Source: Glycomyces albidus
GTDB lineage: Bacteria > Actinomycetota > Actinomycetes > Mycobacteriales > Micromonosporaceae
DNA: 64,000 nt
Assembly: GCF_009451885.1 (NCBI RefSeq)
Contig: NZ_WIAO01000010.1
Coordinates: 93,517-157,516 of the forward strand
Direction: 5' to 3'
A program made the translations under genes and the position numbers. Position 1 is the first letter of the stretch. Each line of letters begins with the position of its first letter. Positions 16,282 through 24,909 of the stretch are shown piece by piece. The notes below the pieces were generated by a model. The model did no database searches and was not told the DNA's origin. It saw only the letters and a list, made by a program, of their open reading frames with translations.

Positions 16282-18621
16282 CTAGTCGCCCCAGTCGGCG
16301 GCGGCACGGCGGCGGCGGACGGCGAACACCGTCAGCGCTCCGGCGACCGCCAGGACGGCGGCACCCGCGATCGCGGCCGTGAGCGCGGCGCCGGTGGTCG
16401 GCAGCTTGCCGCCGCCGCCCGGCTCCTCGATCTCCTCCACGAACTCGGCGATGCCCCAGTTGGCGTTGGTGCTCCAGGACTGGCCGGTCGGGTCGTACCA
16501 GGTGTGCACCGCGGTCCGGACCCCGTCGGTGGCGTCGTTGACCTGGAGTTCGAGGCCGTGCTCGGTGCCGACCGCGGCCTGGTCGGGCGCCATCGCGATG
16601 GCGATCTCGACCAGGTACCCGGTGTCGGTCGCGGCGGCGGCGCTGGTGATCTCGCCGGCTTCGGGTCCGTTGCCGCCCAAGGACACCACGTTGGAGAAGC
16701 TGACGCGGTACTGGCCGTCGGCCTCCCCGTAGCCGCCCTCGCGGGTGTTGCCCGGGTTGAGGAAGACCTCGACGGAGTCCTGCTCCCAGGGGTTGGCGCT
16801 GGCCTCGTCCAGGGACGGGTCGGTGACCTCGAAGAGGGCGTAGAGGCCCGCCTCGTCCCACAGCAGCGAGACGTCGGCCTTGGCGCCCTCGGCGTCGCCT
16901 TCCACATTGACCCCGGTGGCGACGGTGGCGGCTTCGGACCAGGCGGCGTCCTTCGCGCCGTCGATCGCGGGCGCGGTCTCGGCGAGCGGGACCTGGACGC
17001 GCGCGTAGTCGGGCTCCTCGCCGTCCGGGATCTCGGGGAGGACGCTCGGGTCGACGATGCCCCAGTACGCCCACTTGGACTGGAGGGTGTCGCTGAAGAC
17101 GAGCGGGCTCTCCAGGGGCCGGGTCTCGGAGCGCAGCCACGAGCGGCCGTCGTGCAGGCCCCAGACAGTGACGGACTCGAGGAGGTCGGCGTGCTCGCGG
17201 TACATGGCGAACAGGTCGCGGAAGTAGTGGCCCTGCTCGATGAGGCGCGCCTCGTACTCGGGGAACTCCTCGCCCTCGCCGGGGGCGCCGATGGCCACGT
17301 CGAGTTCCGTGACCGCTTGCAGCACACCGAGGTCGGCGAACTTGAGGAGGCTGTCCTCGACCTGGTCGATCGAGGTGTTCAGGTTGATGTGGGTCTGGTG
17401 GCCCACGCCGTCGACCGGGACGCCCGCGGCGAGCATGTCCTCGACCAGGCCGTAGAGGTTGTCGCGCTTGCCGGGGTTCTCGGTGCCGTAGTCGTTGATG
17501 AACAGCTTCACGTCGGTGGCGCCGACCGCGTCGAACGCCTCGCGGGCGATCCGGAACGCCTCGTGGACGTACTCGGGGCCTTCGAAGATCTCGTACCAGC
17601 GGCTGTGGCGGTAGACCTCGGCGTTGTTGTCGCTGATGACCTCGTTGACGACGTCCCAGGCCCAGATCCGGTCGCCGTAGTGCTCGGCGAGCGCGCCGAT
17701 GTGGGCCTCGAGCCGGTCGAGCATGATCTGGCGGTCCTCGTCGGAGCTGCCGAGCGGCTCGCCGGCGTTCGGGTGCCCGGCCGGGTACTGGAACCACCAC
17801 TCGGGGACCTGGCTGGTGTGCCACAGGAACGTGTGCCCGTAGACCTCCATGCCGTTCGCCTCGGCGTACTCGACGAGCTCGTCGGCCGCGTCGAAGGTGA
17901 ACTCGCCCTCGGTCGGCTGGATCGCGTCGGGCTTCATGTGGTTCTCGGCGGTGATCTGGTTGAAGTGCTTGTTCAGAAGCTGCCCCGAGGACTCGACGAG
18001 GTCGCGGCCGTCGATCGCCGCGCCGATGCGGAAGTCGTCGGCGAGGACGTCCTTGAGGTTCGGGATGTCGGGTTCGATCCCGGGCGGTTCGAGTTCGGTG
18101 ACGGTGAAGTCGTCGATCCAGTAGGAGGCGTCGACGGTGGGCGACTCGACGTAGAACGTGAGCGCGGTCGCGGGCGAGGCGATGCTGTACTCGCCGGAGA
18201 GCACGGTCCACTCGGTGCCGGCGGCGGCCTGGTAGACGACGCTGTCGTAGCTGGTGCCGTCGGCGGTGTCGCGCTGGACGGTGGCGCTGACCGCCTCGCC
18301 GGCGCTGCCGTCGGCGAAGCGGACGGACACGGCGATCTCGTATAGGCCGCCGGGGGCGATGACGTCGGTGAGGTCGACCGAGGGGCCGTGCCAGTCGGCG
18401 GTGCGGCCGGTGGTGAGCAGGGCGCCGTCCTCGACGGCGAGGGTGACCGGGCCGCGCGGGGCCCAGTCGCCGGCGGTGCCGTCCTCGAAGTCGGAGGAGT
18501 AGACGACGTCGTCCTGGGCCGAGGCGGGCGGGGCGAACGCGAAGGCCGCCGCCGGGAGGAGCAGTGCTCCGCCCAGGAGCGCGGGCAGGCGCCGGCGCCG
18601 TTCGCGGGCTTGAGGATTCAT
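16282..18621 (-). CDS. Cell-wall-anchored GH10 endo-beta-1,4-xylanase with two carbohydrate-binding regions
   Basis: A 779-residue exported protein. Signal peptide 1-36 (ending PPASAQD); a CBM4/9/22-type jelly roll about 40-175 (DFEDGTAGDWAPRGPVTL, YWIDDFTVTEL); a GH10 barrel about 185-520 with acid/base Glu in WDVVNEVISDN, nucleophile Glu in AVTELDVAIG, and HTFLWHTSQVPEWWF; a CBM9-like domain about 545-730 (WSEAATVATGVNVEG, NPWEQDSVEVFLNPGN). It ends in a sortase signal: LPTTG at 740-744, a 24-residue hydrophobic span, then RRRR. It should hydrolyse xylan while covalently attached to peptidoglycan, which is unusual, as most actinobacterial GH10 enzymes are released. Twin GAAA-TTTC boxes lie upstream. 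Confidence 0.93.
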   Translation of the reverse strand: MNPQARERRRRLPALLGGALLLPAAAFAFAPPASAQDDVVYSSDFEDGTAGDWAPRGPVTLAVEDGALLTTGRTADWHGPSVDLTDVIAPGGLYEIAVSVRFADGSAGEAVSATVQRDTADGTSYDSVVYQAAAGTEWTVLSGEYSIASPATALTFYVESPTVDASYWIDDFTVTELEPPGIEPDIPNLKDVLADDFRIGAAIDGRDLVESSGQLLNKHFNQITAENHMKPDAIQPTEGEFTFDAADELVEYAEANGMEVYGHTFLWHTSQVPEWWFQYPAGHPNAGEPLGSSDEDRQIMLDRLEAHIGALAEHYGDRIWAWDVVNEVISDNNAEVYRHSRWYEIFEGPEYVHEAFRIAREAFDAVGATDVKLFINDYGTENPGKRDNLYGLVEDMLAAGVPVDGVGHQTHINLNTSIDQVEDSLLKFADLGVLQAVTELDVAIGAPGEGEEFPEYEARLIEQGHYFRDLFAMYREHADLLESVTVWGLHDGRSWLRSETRPLESPLVFSDTLQSKWAYWGIVDPSVLPEIPDGEEPDYARVQVPLAETAPAIDGAKDAAWSEAATVATGVNVEGDAEGAKADVSLLWDEAGLYALFEVTDPSLDEASANPWEQDSVEVFLNPGNTREGGYGEADGQYRVSFSNVVSLGGNGPEAGEITSAAAATDTGYLVEIAIAMAPDQAAVGTEHGLELQVNDATDGVRTAVHTWYDPTGQSWSTNANWGIAEFVEEIEEPGGGGKLPTTGAALTAAIAGAAVLAVAGALTVFAVRRRRAAADWGD

Positions 18622-18661
18622 GGGTTGCAGGCTCCATCGCGGAGGAGGGATACGAAGGGTC

Positions 18662-18692
18662 CGAAAGTTTCGGCGGTTTCATGAAACTTTCA
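18662..18692. promoter_or_regulatory. Two xylan-type operator boxes upstream of the xylanase
   Basis: CGAAAGTTTCG (18662-18672) and TGAAACTTTCA (18682-18692) are each 11-bp palindromes around one central base, with centres exactly 20 bases apart, so they lie on the same helix face. They resemble the CGAAACTTTCG boxes described before Streptomyces xylanase genes and should be bound by a LacI-type xylan regulator, which is not in this window. Confidence 0.75.
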
Positions 18693-18790
18693 GGTGAGGG
18701 CGGGACCATGATATGGGCGGCTTCGATCCCTGTCAATCTCCGCGCACGCCGGACCCGCCGGGCTCCGGTCCCGGCGGGTCCGCGCGGGCC

Positions 18791-20281
18791 TCAGTTCACG
18801 AGGTCGGCGAACATCCCGCGGAACTCGGCGTCGGTGAACTCGGAGGCCATGCCCAGCATGTCGCCGGACCAGTACACGTAGACGGTGCTGTACGTGCCGT
18901 CCAGGTAGTCCGGGCACGGGTCGCCGATCTCGCGGGTGTACTCGGAGACGAGTTCGCCGGTGCGGAGCTCGTACGCCTTGATGGTGAACTTGTGGGCCCA
19001 GAAGACGGCCGTGAAGGAGCCGTCCCCGTAGCGGCAGGAGTCCTGGAAGCCGCCGACCTCGGCGTCGACGCACACGACGAGCTGGGTCTCGTCCGCGGTC
19101 GCCCCCAGCCAGGACTCGGGGAAGCCGCGGCCTTCGGCGGTCCAGCCGCCGACGAGGCGCATCGGGTGGGGCCCGGCGCCCTCGTACTCGGGGGCGCCCG
19201 GGTAGGCGACCGGATCGCCGCAGTACGCACCGGAGTCGAGGATGCCGTCGGCGGCTTCGCCGGCCAGTTCGTGACCGGGGTACGCGGCGAGGAACTCGCG
19301 GTAGAGGATCCCGGCGCCCGGGAGGTCCTCCGATTCGGTGCGGTCCTGCGCGCACTGGAGCATCCTGACCGGCACCTGGTCCGAGGCGGCCGCGACCGGC
19401 TCGGCGAGCGCCGGCTCGTCCCAGGTCCGGCCGGCCATCCAGTCGTCGACGGCGTAGCCGTTGCAGGCCGGGGCCTCGGCGAGGTCGGCCATGAACTCCT
19501 CGACGGCGGCCCTGACCGTCCCTGCCTGGTCCGGGTGCTCCTCGAGCGTCGACGTGAGCATCCCGAACGCCTCCTCGATAGTGGACAGCTCGGGCTCGCC
19601 CGGGGTCATCGAGGCGTCGAGCAGGAACTCGGCGCGCTTGGCGCCGGCGCCGTCCCATTCGGCGCCGGGGTGGGCCATGTACTCGGCGACGGTGTCGGCG
19701 GCCTCGGTCGGCGGCTCGTCGAGCGCGGCGAGCAGGAGGGCGCAGGCTTCGCGTTCCTCCTCGCCGCGCAGGGTGATCGGCCCGAAGGCGACTCGGTGGA
19801 CCGCGTCGAAGCGCTCGAGCACGGCGGTGGCGCGTTCGCAGTCGCCTGCGGCGTGGGCGGTCTCGGCGTCGCGGGAGATCCACCACGCGTCGAACCGGAA
19901 CCAGCCCAGGGTGAGCAGGACCAGGGAGGCGGCGGTGGCGGCGAAGAACCGCGGGCGCCGGGCCGGGTCGGGTTCGACGAGGTCGACCAGGGGCTCGGGG
20001 CGCGTGCGCCGGGTGAGCCACCAGGCGTGGACGATCATCGCCAGGCCCCAGGCCGGCAGCAGGAACCTCCAGAGTGGATTCTCGGTCTGGACGGCGGCGG
20101 ACCACAGCAGGAACCCGGTTCCGGCGAGCGCGACGGCGGCCGCGATCGGGCGGCGCATGAGCATGTAGCCGATGCCGAGCATGGTCGCGTTCCCGGCGAC
20201 GGCGGCGACCGGGTCGGTCGCGCGGCGGGACGGCGCCGGGGGCTTGGCCTCCGGTGCGGACGGGACGGGTCCGGGGTGCAT
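18791..20281 (-). CDS. Membrane-anchored protein with large extracytoplasmic domain, function unknown
   Basis: A 496-residue protein. A Pro/Ala-rich cytosolic N-terminus (1-30) is followed by a cluster of hydrophobic spans (AVAGNATMLGIGYMLMRR, AVALAGTGFLLWSAAV, FLLPAWGLAMIVHAWWL, FFAATAASLVLLTLGWF) and an acidic domain of about 340 residues with at least eight Cys and helix repeats (CERATAVLERFDAVHRVAFG), ending in a beta-rich part (QLVVCVDAEVGGFQDSCRYG). The helical part looks TPR-like, as in predicted membrane-bound lipoprotein-sorting or secretion accessories, but I recognise no family. Start ATG 20281; neighbours give no context. Confidence 0.75.
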   Translation of the reverse strand: MHPGPVPSAPEAKPPAPSRRATDPVAAVAGNATMLGIGYMLMRRPIAAAVALAGTGFLLWSAAVQTENPLWRFLLPAWGLAMIVHAWWLTRRTRPEPLVDLVEPDPARRPRFFAATAASLVLLTLGWFRFDAWWISRDAETAHAAGDCERATAVLERFDAVHRVAFGPITLRGEEEREACALLLAALDEPPTEAADTVAEYMAHPGAEWDGAGAKRAEFLLDASMTPGEPELSTIEEAFGMLTSTLEEHPDQAGTVRAAVEEFMADLAEAPACNGYAVDDWMAGRTWDEPALAEPVAAASDQVPVRMLQCAQDRTESEDLPGAGILYREFLAAYPGHELAGEAADGILDSGAYCGDPVAYPGAPEYEGAGPHPMRLVGGWTAEGRGFPESWLGATADETQLVVCVDAEVGGFQDSCRYGDGSFTAVFWAHKFTIKAYELRTGELVSEYTREIGDPCPDYLDGTYSTVYVYWSGDMLGMASEFTDAEFRGMFADLVN

Positions 20282-20447
20282 GGCGGCGCTCCTCGAGGTC
20301 GAGACCGTCCCAGTGGAGCACGGCCGGCGCGGGACCGGTCCCGGCGCGGCAGACTGGTGCCGTTCTCCTTGGCGGGGTGGGGATCCGCGCGTGCAGGGCG
20401 GCCCGGAGCCGGGCGGCGGCGCACGGCGCTCCGGGCCGCGCTCGCGC

Positions 20448-20491
20448 CTCCGCAGGAGGTACGCCGCGCGGTCGCCGTACCTCCTGCGGAG
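20448..20491. repeat. Perfect 15-bp inverted repeat between divergent genes
   Basis: CTCCGCAGGAGGTAC (20448-20462) and GTACCTCCTGCGGAG (20477-20491) pair without mismatch around a 14-base GC loop. Each arm contains a GGAGG/CCTCC core. The rest of the 366-base gap (20282-20647) between the divergent membrane-protein genes shows no gene. Confidence 0.8.
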
Positions 20492-20647
20492 TAGCCCGAT
20501 TGCCTCCCCGAGGCCGATACCCCGAGGCGAGGACGGCGGCAGACTGGCGCGCATGCAACGGCGAAACAGCGCACCGGCCAGTGGCCGCGACCCCGGCGGC
20601 CACCGCCCGCCTCGACTCCCGGCGTCCGGCGGCGGGGAGGGGTCGCG

Positions 20648-21070
20648 GTGAAGCGGTTCTTCATGGGATGGACGCGCTTCGTCGTCCTCCTCCTCGTGCT
20701 CCAGGTCGGGCTCGCCGGCTGGGGCGCCGTCTCGACCGGCGGCGACCGGACCATGCGCTTCATCGCCCACATCGGCAACGGCGGCATGCTCATGTTCTGG
20801 CTCATGCTGTCGGTGGTCTTCGCGCTGATCGCCCGGCCCGGGCTCAAGGCGGTCCTGCTCACGGTCCTCTCGCTCGTCATGGTCGTGATGCAGGGCGCGT
20901 TCGCGCACGCCTTCGGAAACGAGGGCACCGGCGGCGCCGTCGGCCTCGCCCTCCACGCCGCCAACGGCCTCGGCATCCTCACCGTGCAGGTGGTGGTGGC
21001 GCGCCTGGCGAAGCGGGCGGCCGACGAGAAGCGCGCCCTGCGGGCGGCGCGGACGGCGGTGACGGCATGA
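20648..21070 (+). CDS. Small four-helix membrane protein (first of a paralogous pair)
   Basis: A 140-residue integral membrane protein with four helices (FVVLLLVLQVGLAGWGAV; GGMLMFWLMLSVVFALIA; AVLLTVLSLVMVVMQGAFAH; LHAANGLGILTVQVVVARL). The pattern, with HIGNGGM and LHAANG loops, resembles uncharacterised actinobacterial families such as DUF6220. It starts at GTG 20648 and its stop overlaps the start of a paralogue (ATGA), so the two probably form a heteromeric membrane complex; that is inference. Confidence 0.75.
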   Translation: MKRFFMGWTRFVVLLLVLQVGLAGWGAVSTGGDRTMRFIAHIGNGGMLMFWLMLSVVFALIARPGLKAVLLTVLSLVMVVMQGAFAHAFGNEGTGGAVGLALHAANGLGILTVQVVVARLAKRAADEKRALRAARTAVTA

Positions 21071-21504
21071 ACCCCGTCTTCGCGAGGCTCCTGCGCGTGT
21101 GGATGATGCTCCTGCTGGCGCTGCTGGTCGTCCAGTTCGCGCTCGCCGGGTTCGGCGTCGGGTACGGCGGCGGCATCGGCGACGGCTTCCGGATGCACTT
21201 CGTCAACGGCGACGTCATCCTGTTCGCCTATGCGGCGGCGGTCCTCCTCGCCCTCGCCGCGCGCACCGGGTCGACCGTCACGTGGCTGACCGCCCTGGGG
21301 ACCTTCCTGGTGCTGCTCCAGCACGGCATGGGCCTGGCCAGCGTCCCGGGCACGTCCTGGGGCCAGTGGCTGTTCCTGGTGCACGCCCTCAACGGCCTGG
21401 CGCTCATCTTCCTGACCCACCGGATCGGGAGGCTGGTCCGGGACCGGATCCGCGCGCACGCCGCGCCGCGGCGACCGGCCGAGCACGCACCTCGGGCCGG
21501 CTGA
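21067..21504 (+). CDS. Small four-helix membrane protein (second of a paralogous pair)
   Basis: A 145-residue protein with the same four-helix plan as its neighbour: LLRVWMMLLLALLVVQFALA, FVNGDVILFAYAAAVLLAL, WLTALGTFLVLLQHGMGLA and FLVHALNGLALIFLTHRIG. The repeated VQ-LAG, NG and LHA/VHALNG positions show it is a paralogue. It is translationally coupled to the gene before. No catalytic residues stand out. Confidence 0.75.
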   Translation: MNPVFARLLRVWMMLLLALLVVQFALAGFGVGYGGGIGDGFRMHFVNGDVILFAYAAAVLLALAARTGSTVTWLTALGTFLVLLQHGMGLASVPGTSWGQWLFLVHALNGLALIFLTHRIGRLVRDRIRAHAAPRRPAEHAPRAG

Positions 21505-21677
21505 CGCCGCGGGCCGTCGGCGCGCTCGTCCAACCGATTCCAACGTTCCCTGTCCCCCGGCGCGCCGGTGCTGCTCTGATGGCGGTCGACCGCGGCGGCG
21601 CCCGGCCGCGATCGATGAGTCGCGCGCCCGGGCGTCGTCATGACAGGTGAGAGCAACGCAGCGCTGGGGGCGATGAG

Positions 21678-22319
21678 ATGAAACTGACCACGATCACGCA
21701 GATCACCGTCGACGGAGTCATGCAGGCCAACGGCCATGCGACCGAGGAGGAGCTCGCGAGCGGCTTCACCCGCGACGGCTGGGCACTCGGGGTCTGGGGC
21801 GACGACACGCTGGAGTACATCAACCGGCTCTGCGAGCGCGCCGACGCCTACCTGCTGGGCCGGAAGACCTACGAGATCTTCGCCCCCTACTGGGGCGACG
21901 AGGAGCGGGTCCGCGCCGCCGCCGAGAACCCGGGGAGCGACCGCATCACCACCGCGTTCAACTCCAAACCCAAGTACGTCGCGTCCAACACGCTGACCGA
22001 CCCCGAGTGGGCCGGCACGACCGTCCTCTCCGGCGATCTCGGCGCGGCGATCCGCGAGTTGAAGACCGGCGAGGGCGAGCTCCAGGTGCACGGCAGCGGC
22101 GCCCTCGTCCGGTGGCTGCTCGCCAACGACCTGGTCGACGAGATCATCCTGTTCACCGTGCCGGTGATCCTCGGCCAGGGCACGCGCCTGTTCCCGGCCG
22201 ACGGCCCGGACCTGGCCCTCGAAGTGCTGGCCTCGCGCACCGACGAGAAAGGCGTGACCACCCAGGTCTACCGCCCCGACGGCCGCCCGCGGTACTCCCC
22301 CAACCGGCCGACCGCGTAA
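21678..22319 (+). CDS. Dihydrofolate-reductase-like protein (RibD C-terminal domain family)
   Basis: A 213-residue soluble protein with the RibD_C/DHFR fold: KLTTITQITVDGVMQANGHA at the N-terminus, DAYLLGRKTYEIFAPYWG, KYVASNTLTDPEW, GELQVHGSGALVRWLLANDL and LFTVPVILGQGTRLF. Such stand-alone proteins are presumed NAD(P)H-dependent reductases of unknown substrate, not true folate or riboflavin enzymes. GGGGGCGATGAG lies just before the ATG at 21678. It is a single gene convergent with the Hsp70/WD40 gene. Confidence 0.9.
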   Translation: MKLTTITQITVDGVMQANGHATEEELASGFTRDGWALGVWGDDTLEYINRLCERADAYLLGRKTYEIFAPYWGDEERVRAAAENPGSDRITTAFNSKPKYVASNTLTDPEWAGTTVLSGDLGAAIRELKTGEGELQVHGSGALVRWLLANDLVDEIILFTVPVILGQGTRLFPADGPDLALEVLASRTDEKGVTTQVYRPDGRPRYSPNRPTA

Positions 22320-22402
22320 CGGAGAAGACGCGGCCCGGGCTCGGCTGTGCGGCGGCCTTGAGCTGTGCTGCGGCCTTGGGCGGCGCGCCGATCGCCCGCG
22401 GT

Positions 22403-24733
22403 TCAGTCCGCCGGTACCGCGATCGTCTCCACGTAGGTGGCGTCGCCTTCCGGCGGCATGGTGCGGAGCACCTCGCCGGTGGCGAGGTCCCAGATCTGGA
22501 TCACCCCGTAGAAGCCGCCGCCGAAGACCAGGGGCCGGTCGGGGTCGCGGAAGTCGACGGCCATCGAGGACAGTTTGGACGCCTGGCCTTCGAGGCGGCC
22601 GAGCTCCGTCCCGGAGACCGGGTCCGAGATCAGGATCGCCGATCCGTCGCCGCCCGCGATCAGGGCGGCCTGCCCGCCGTATTGGATGAACGCGCCGGCT
22701 CGGACCGCGCCGTCGTGCGCGATCTCGCCGATCACCTCGTGGTCGTCGAGGCCCCAGACCAGGACGGACCCGGCCTCGTCGCCCGAGGCCACGACCGGGC
22801 GGCCGTCGAGTTCGCCGACGGCGAGCATGCGCAGGGGCGCGTCGTGTCCGGTGAACTCGCCGATCGGATCGGCGGAGAAGGCGTCCCAGACGCGGACCAC
22901 GCCGTCGTTGCCGCCGGAGACCACCGCGAGCCGCTCCCCGATCCGGGCGAAGCGGACCACGCGGACGTCGTCGGACTGCCCGGTGAAGGTCGCCAGCTCC
23001 GATTCGTCGGTCAGGTCGAGGACTTTCGCGGTGTCGTCGTTGCTGCCGGTGGCGGCGAGGAGGTGCCCGTCCGCGCCCGCGGTCACGTCGAGGTCGCCGA
23101 TGAAGTCGTCGTGGACCGCCATGCTGACGGTCTCGGTGCCGTCGCGGATGTCGATCGCCCGCACCGTGCCGTCACCGCCGGAGGAGACCGCCAGCCGGGC
23201 GTCCCCGTCGGCGGCGATCACGGTCTCGAAGACGATCTCCTGGCCGCTGTCGTACTCGTCGCTCAGCGCGCCGGTCTCGAGGTCCCAGACGCGCAGGCGT
23301 CCGTCGGCACTCCCGGAGACGAACGTGGTGGCGAACGGGTCGACCGCCGCTGTCGTCGGGTCATCGGACTGGTCGACCGCCTGGCTCCCCGACGGTGTTT
23401 CGCCGCCGCCGTTCCCGTCGCGCCAAGGGGATTCGGGCCACCAGGCGACGGCTGCGGCGAGGCCCGCGACCAGGACCAGTGCCGCGGCGGCGGCGAGGAG
23501 CCGCCGCGAGCGCCGCTTTCGCTGCCGTCGCGGCTGCGGCGCCTGCCGTTCGATGAACGGCTTCGGCTGCTGCGGCGGCGACTGGGGCAGGACGACCTTC
23601 GGCAGGGCGACGGTGGCCGGTGCGGGCTCGTCCTCGTCGAGCGGCGGGACCGGTGCGGCCTGCGCGACGAGCAGGCTGCCTTCGGCCACCACGAGCTCGG
23701 GCTGCTCGAGCACGGTCGGATCGGTCCCCAGCTCCCGGTGGAGGAGGGTCGCGACCAGCGGCATCCGGGAGGCGCCGCCGACGAGGAAGAGCCCGGCGAT
23801 CCGGTCGCGGCCGAGTCCTGCTTGGACGATCGACGCCCCGGTGAGGGCGACGGCCTGCTCCAGGAGCGGGGTGACGACCTGGTCGAGCTCGCCGCGGGTG
23901 AGATGGGTGGTGACGTCGAGCGGGGGCACCAGCACGTCGGCGCTGGTCTGCCGCGAGAGCTGCTCCTTGGCGGCGCGGACCTCGTCGAACAGGGCGAGGC
24001 GCTGGCGGCGGTCGGATTCGTGCTGCGGCCGGGCGAGGCGCTGCCAGGCCGGATCGCCGGCGAACTGGCGTCCCAAGTGGTCGACCAGGGCGGCGTCGAG
24101 GTCGAGCCCGCCGATGTCGTCGCGGCCGGCCACGGCCAGGACTTCGAAGCCGCCGGCGGCCGGGGCGACGACGCTGACGTCGAAAGTGCCGGCGCCGAAG
24201 TCGGCGATGACGACGGCCGATCCGGGCATCACCCGGTTCCCGAGGATCTCGGTGAAGTACGCCGCGGCGGCCACCGGTTCGGCCGCGAGCAGCGGCTCGG
24301 GGAGCCCCGCCTCGGCGGCGGCGTCGGCGAGGCGGCGGCGCCGCAGCGGGCCCCACGTCGCGGGGACGGTCAGCCGCACCTGGTCGAGCGACCCCGCCAC
24401 GCGGACGGCCTCCTCGCGGACGCGGGCCAGGACGGCGGCGAACAGCTCGACCACGCGGTACTCGCGGCTGCCGAGTTGGACGGTCTCGTCGTCGATGCGC
24501 CGCTTCGGGTTCGGCTCCAACCGGCCCGGCGACCGCACCCCGGCCCGGAGCGCGTCCCGGCCCGTCGCGAGCCCGCCGTCCTCAGTGGCGAAGACCGCCG
24601 AGGGCAGCAGCGGCGAGCCGTCGAACAGGAGCGGCCGCTCCCGGTCGGAGGGGCGGCGGAGGATGGCGACGGTGTGGGACGTTCCGAAGTCGACACCGAG
24701 TTCGATGGAACCGGGGCCACGGGGTGCGTACAT
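22403..24733 (-). CDS. Hsp70-like ATPase fused through a membrane helix to a WD40 propeller
   Basis: A 776-residue fusion. Residues 10-375 form an Hsp70/actin-type ATPase (phosphate 1 LGVDFGTSHTVAI; connect 1 LTVPATWGPLRRRRLADAA; phosphate 2 VVIADFGAGTFDVSVV; adenosine LFLVGGASRMPLVATLL). No substrate-binding domain follows. Instead comes a Pro/Gln linker, a basic stop-transfer patch (RRQRKRRSRR), one membrane helix (about 411-431, AAAAALVLVAGLAAAVAWW) and a seven-blade-like WD40 propeller (SGSADGRLRVWDLETGAL, VVSGGNDGVVRVWDAF, VVASGDEAGSVLVWGLDD). The ATPase should be cytosolic and the propeller outside. ATG 24733 is the last start before the ATPase. The partner or client is unknown. Confidence 0.88.
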   Translation of the reverse strand: MYAPRGPGSIELGVDFGTSHTVAILRRPSDRERPLLFDGSPLLPSAVFATEDGGLATGRDALRAGVRSPGRLEPNPKRRIDDETVQLGSREYRVVELFAAVLARVREEAVRVAGSLDQVRLTVPATWGPLRRRRLADAAAEAGLPEPLLAAEPVAAAAYFTEILGNRVMPGSAVVIADFGAGTFDVSVVAPAAGGFEVLAVAGRDDIGGLDLDAALVDHLGRQFAGDPAWQRLARPQHESDRRQRLALFDEVRAAKEQLSRQTSADVLVPPLDVTTHLTRGELDQVVTPLLEQAVALTGASIVQAGLGRDRIAGLFLVGGASRMPLVATLLHRELGTDPTVLEQPELVVAEGSLLVAQAAPVPPLDEDEPAPATVALPKVVLPQSPPQQPKPFIERQAPQPRRQRKRRSRRLLAAAAALVLVAGLAAAVAWWPESPWRDGNGGGETPSGSQAVDQSDDPTTAAVDPFATTFVSGSADGRLRVWDLETGALSDEYDSGQEIVFETVIAADGDARLAVSSGGDGTVRAIDIRDGTETVSMAVHDDFIGDLDVTAGADGHLLAATGSNDDTAKVLDLTDESELATFTGQSDDVRVVRFARIGERLAVVSGGNDGVVRVWDAFSADPIGEFTGHDAPLRMLAVGELDGRPVVASGDEAGSVLVWGLDDHEVIGEIAHDGAVRAGAFIQYGGQAALIAGGDGSAILISDPVSGTELGRLEGQASKLSSMAVDFRDPDRPLVFGGGFYGVIQIWDLATGEVLRTMPPEGDATYVETIAVPAD

Positions 24734-24909
24734 GATCACACGGTAATCGAGCAGCACCATCGCGTCGTCTCCGCGCTCCGCCGAAGCCTCTCGGCGCCCG
24801 GCCCATGGCACGCCTGTCACTCTCCCGCGAGAACTCGGAGTCGCCCCTACGTTTTCAGGCCGGCCGCATCCGGGTGCCGGAAGCAGCCCTCGCCGCTCGA
24901 CGGCTGCGG

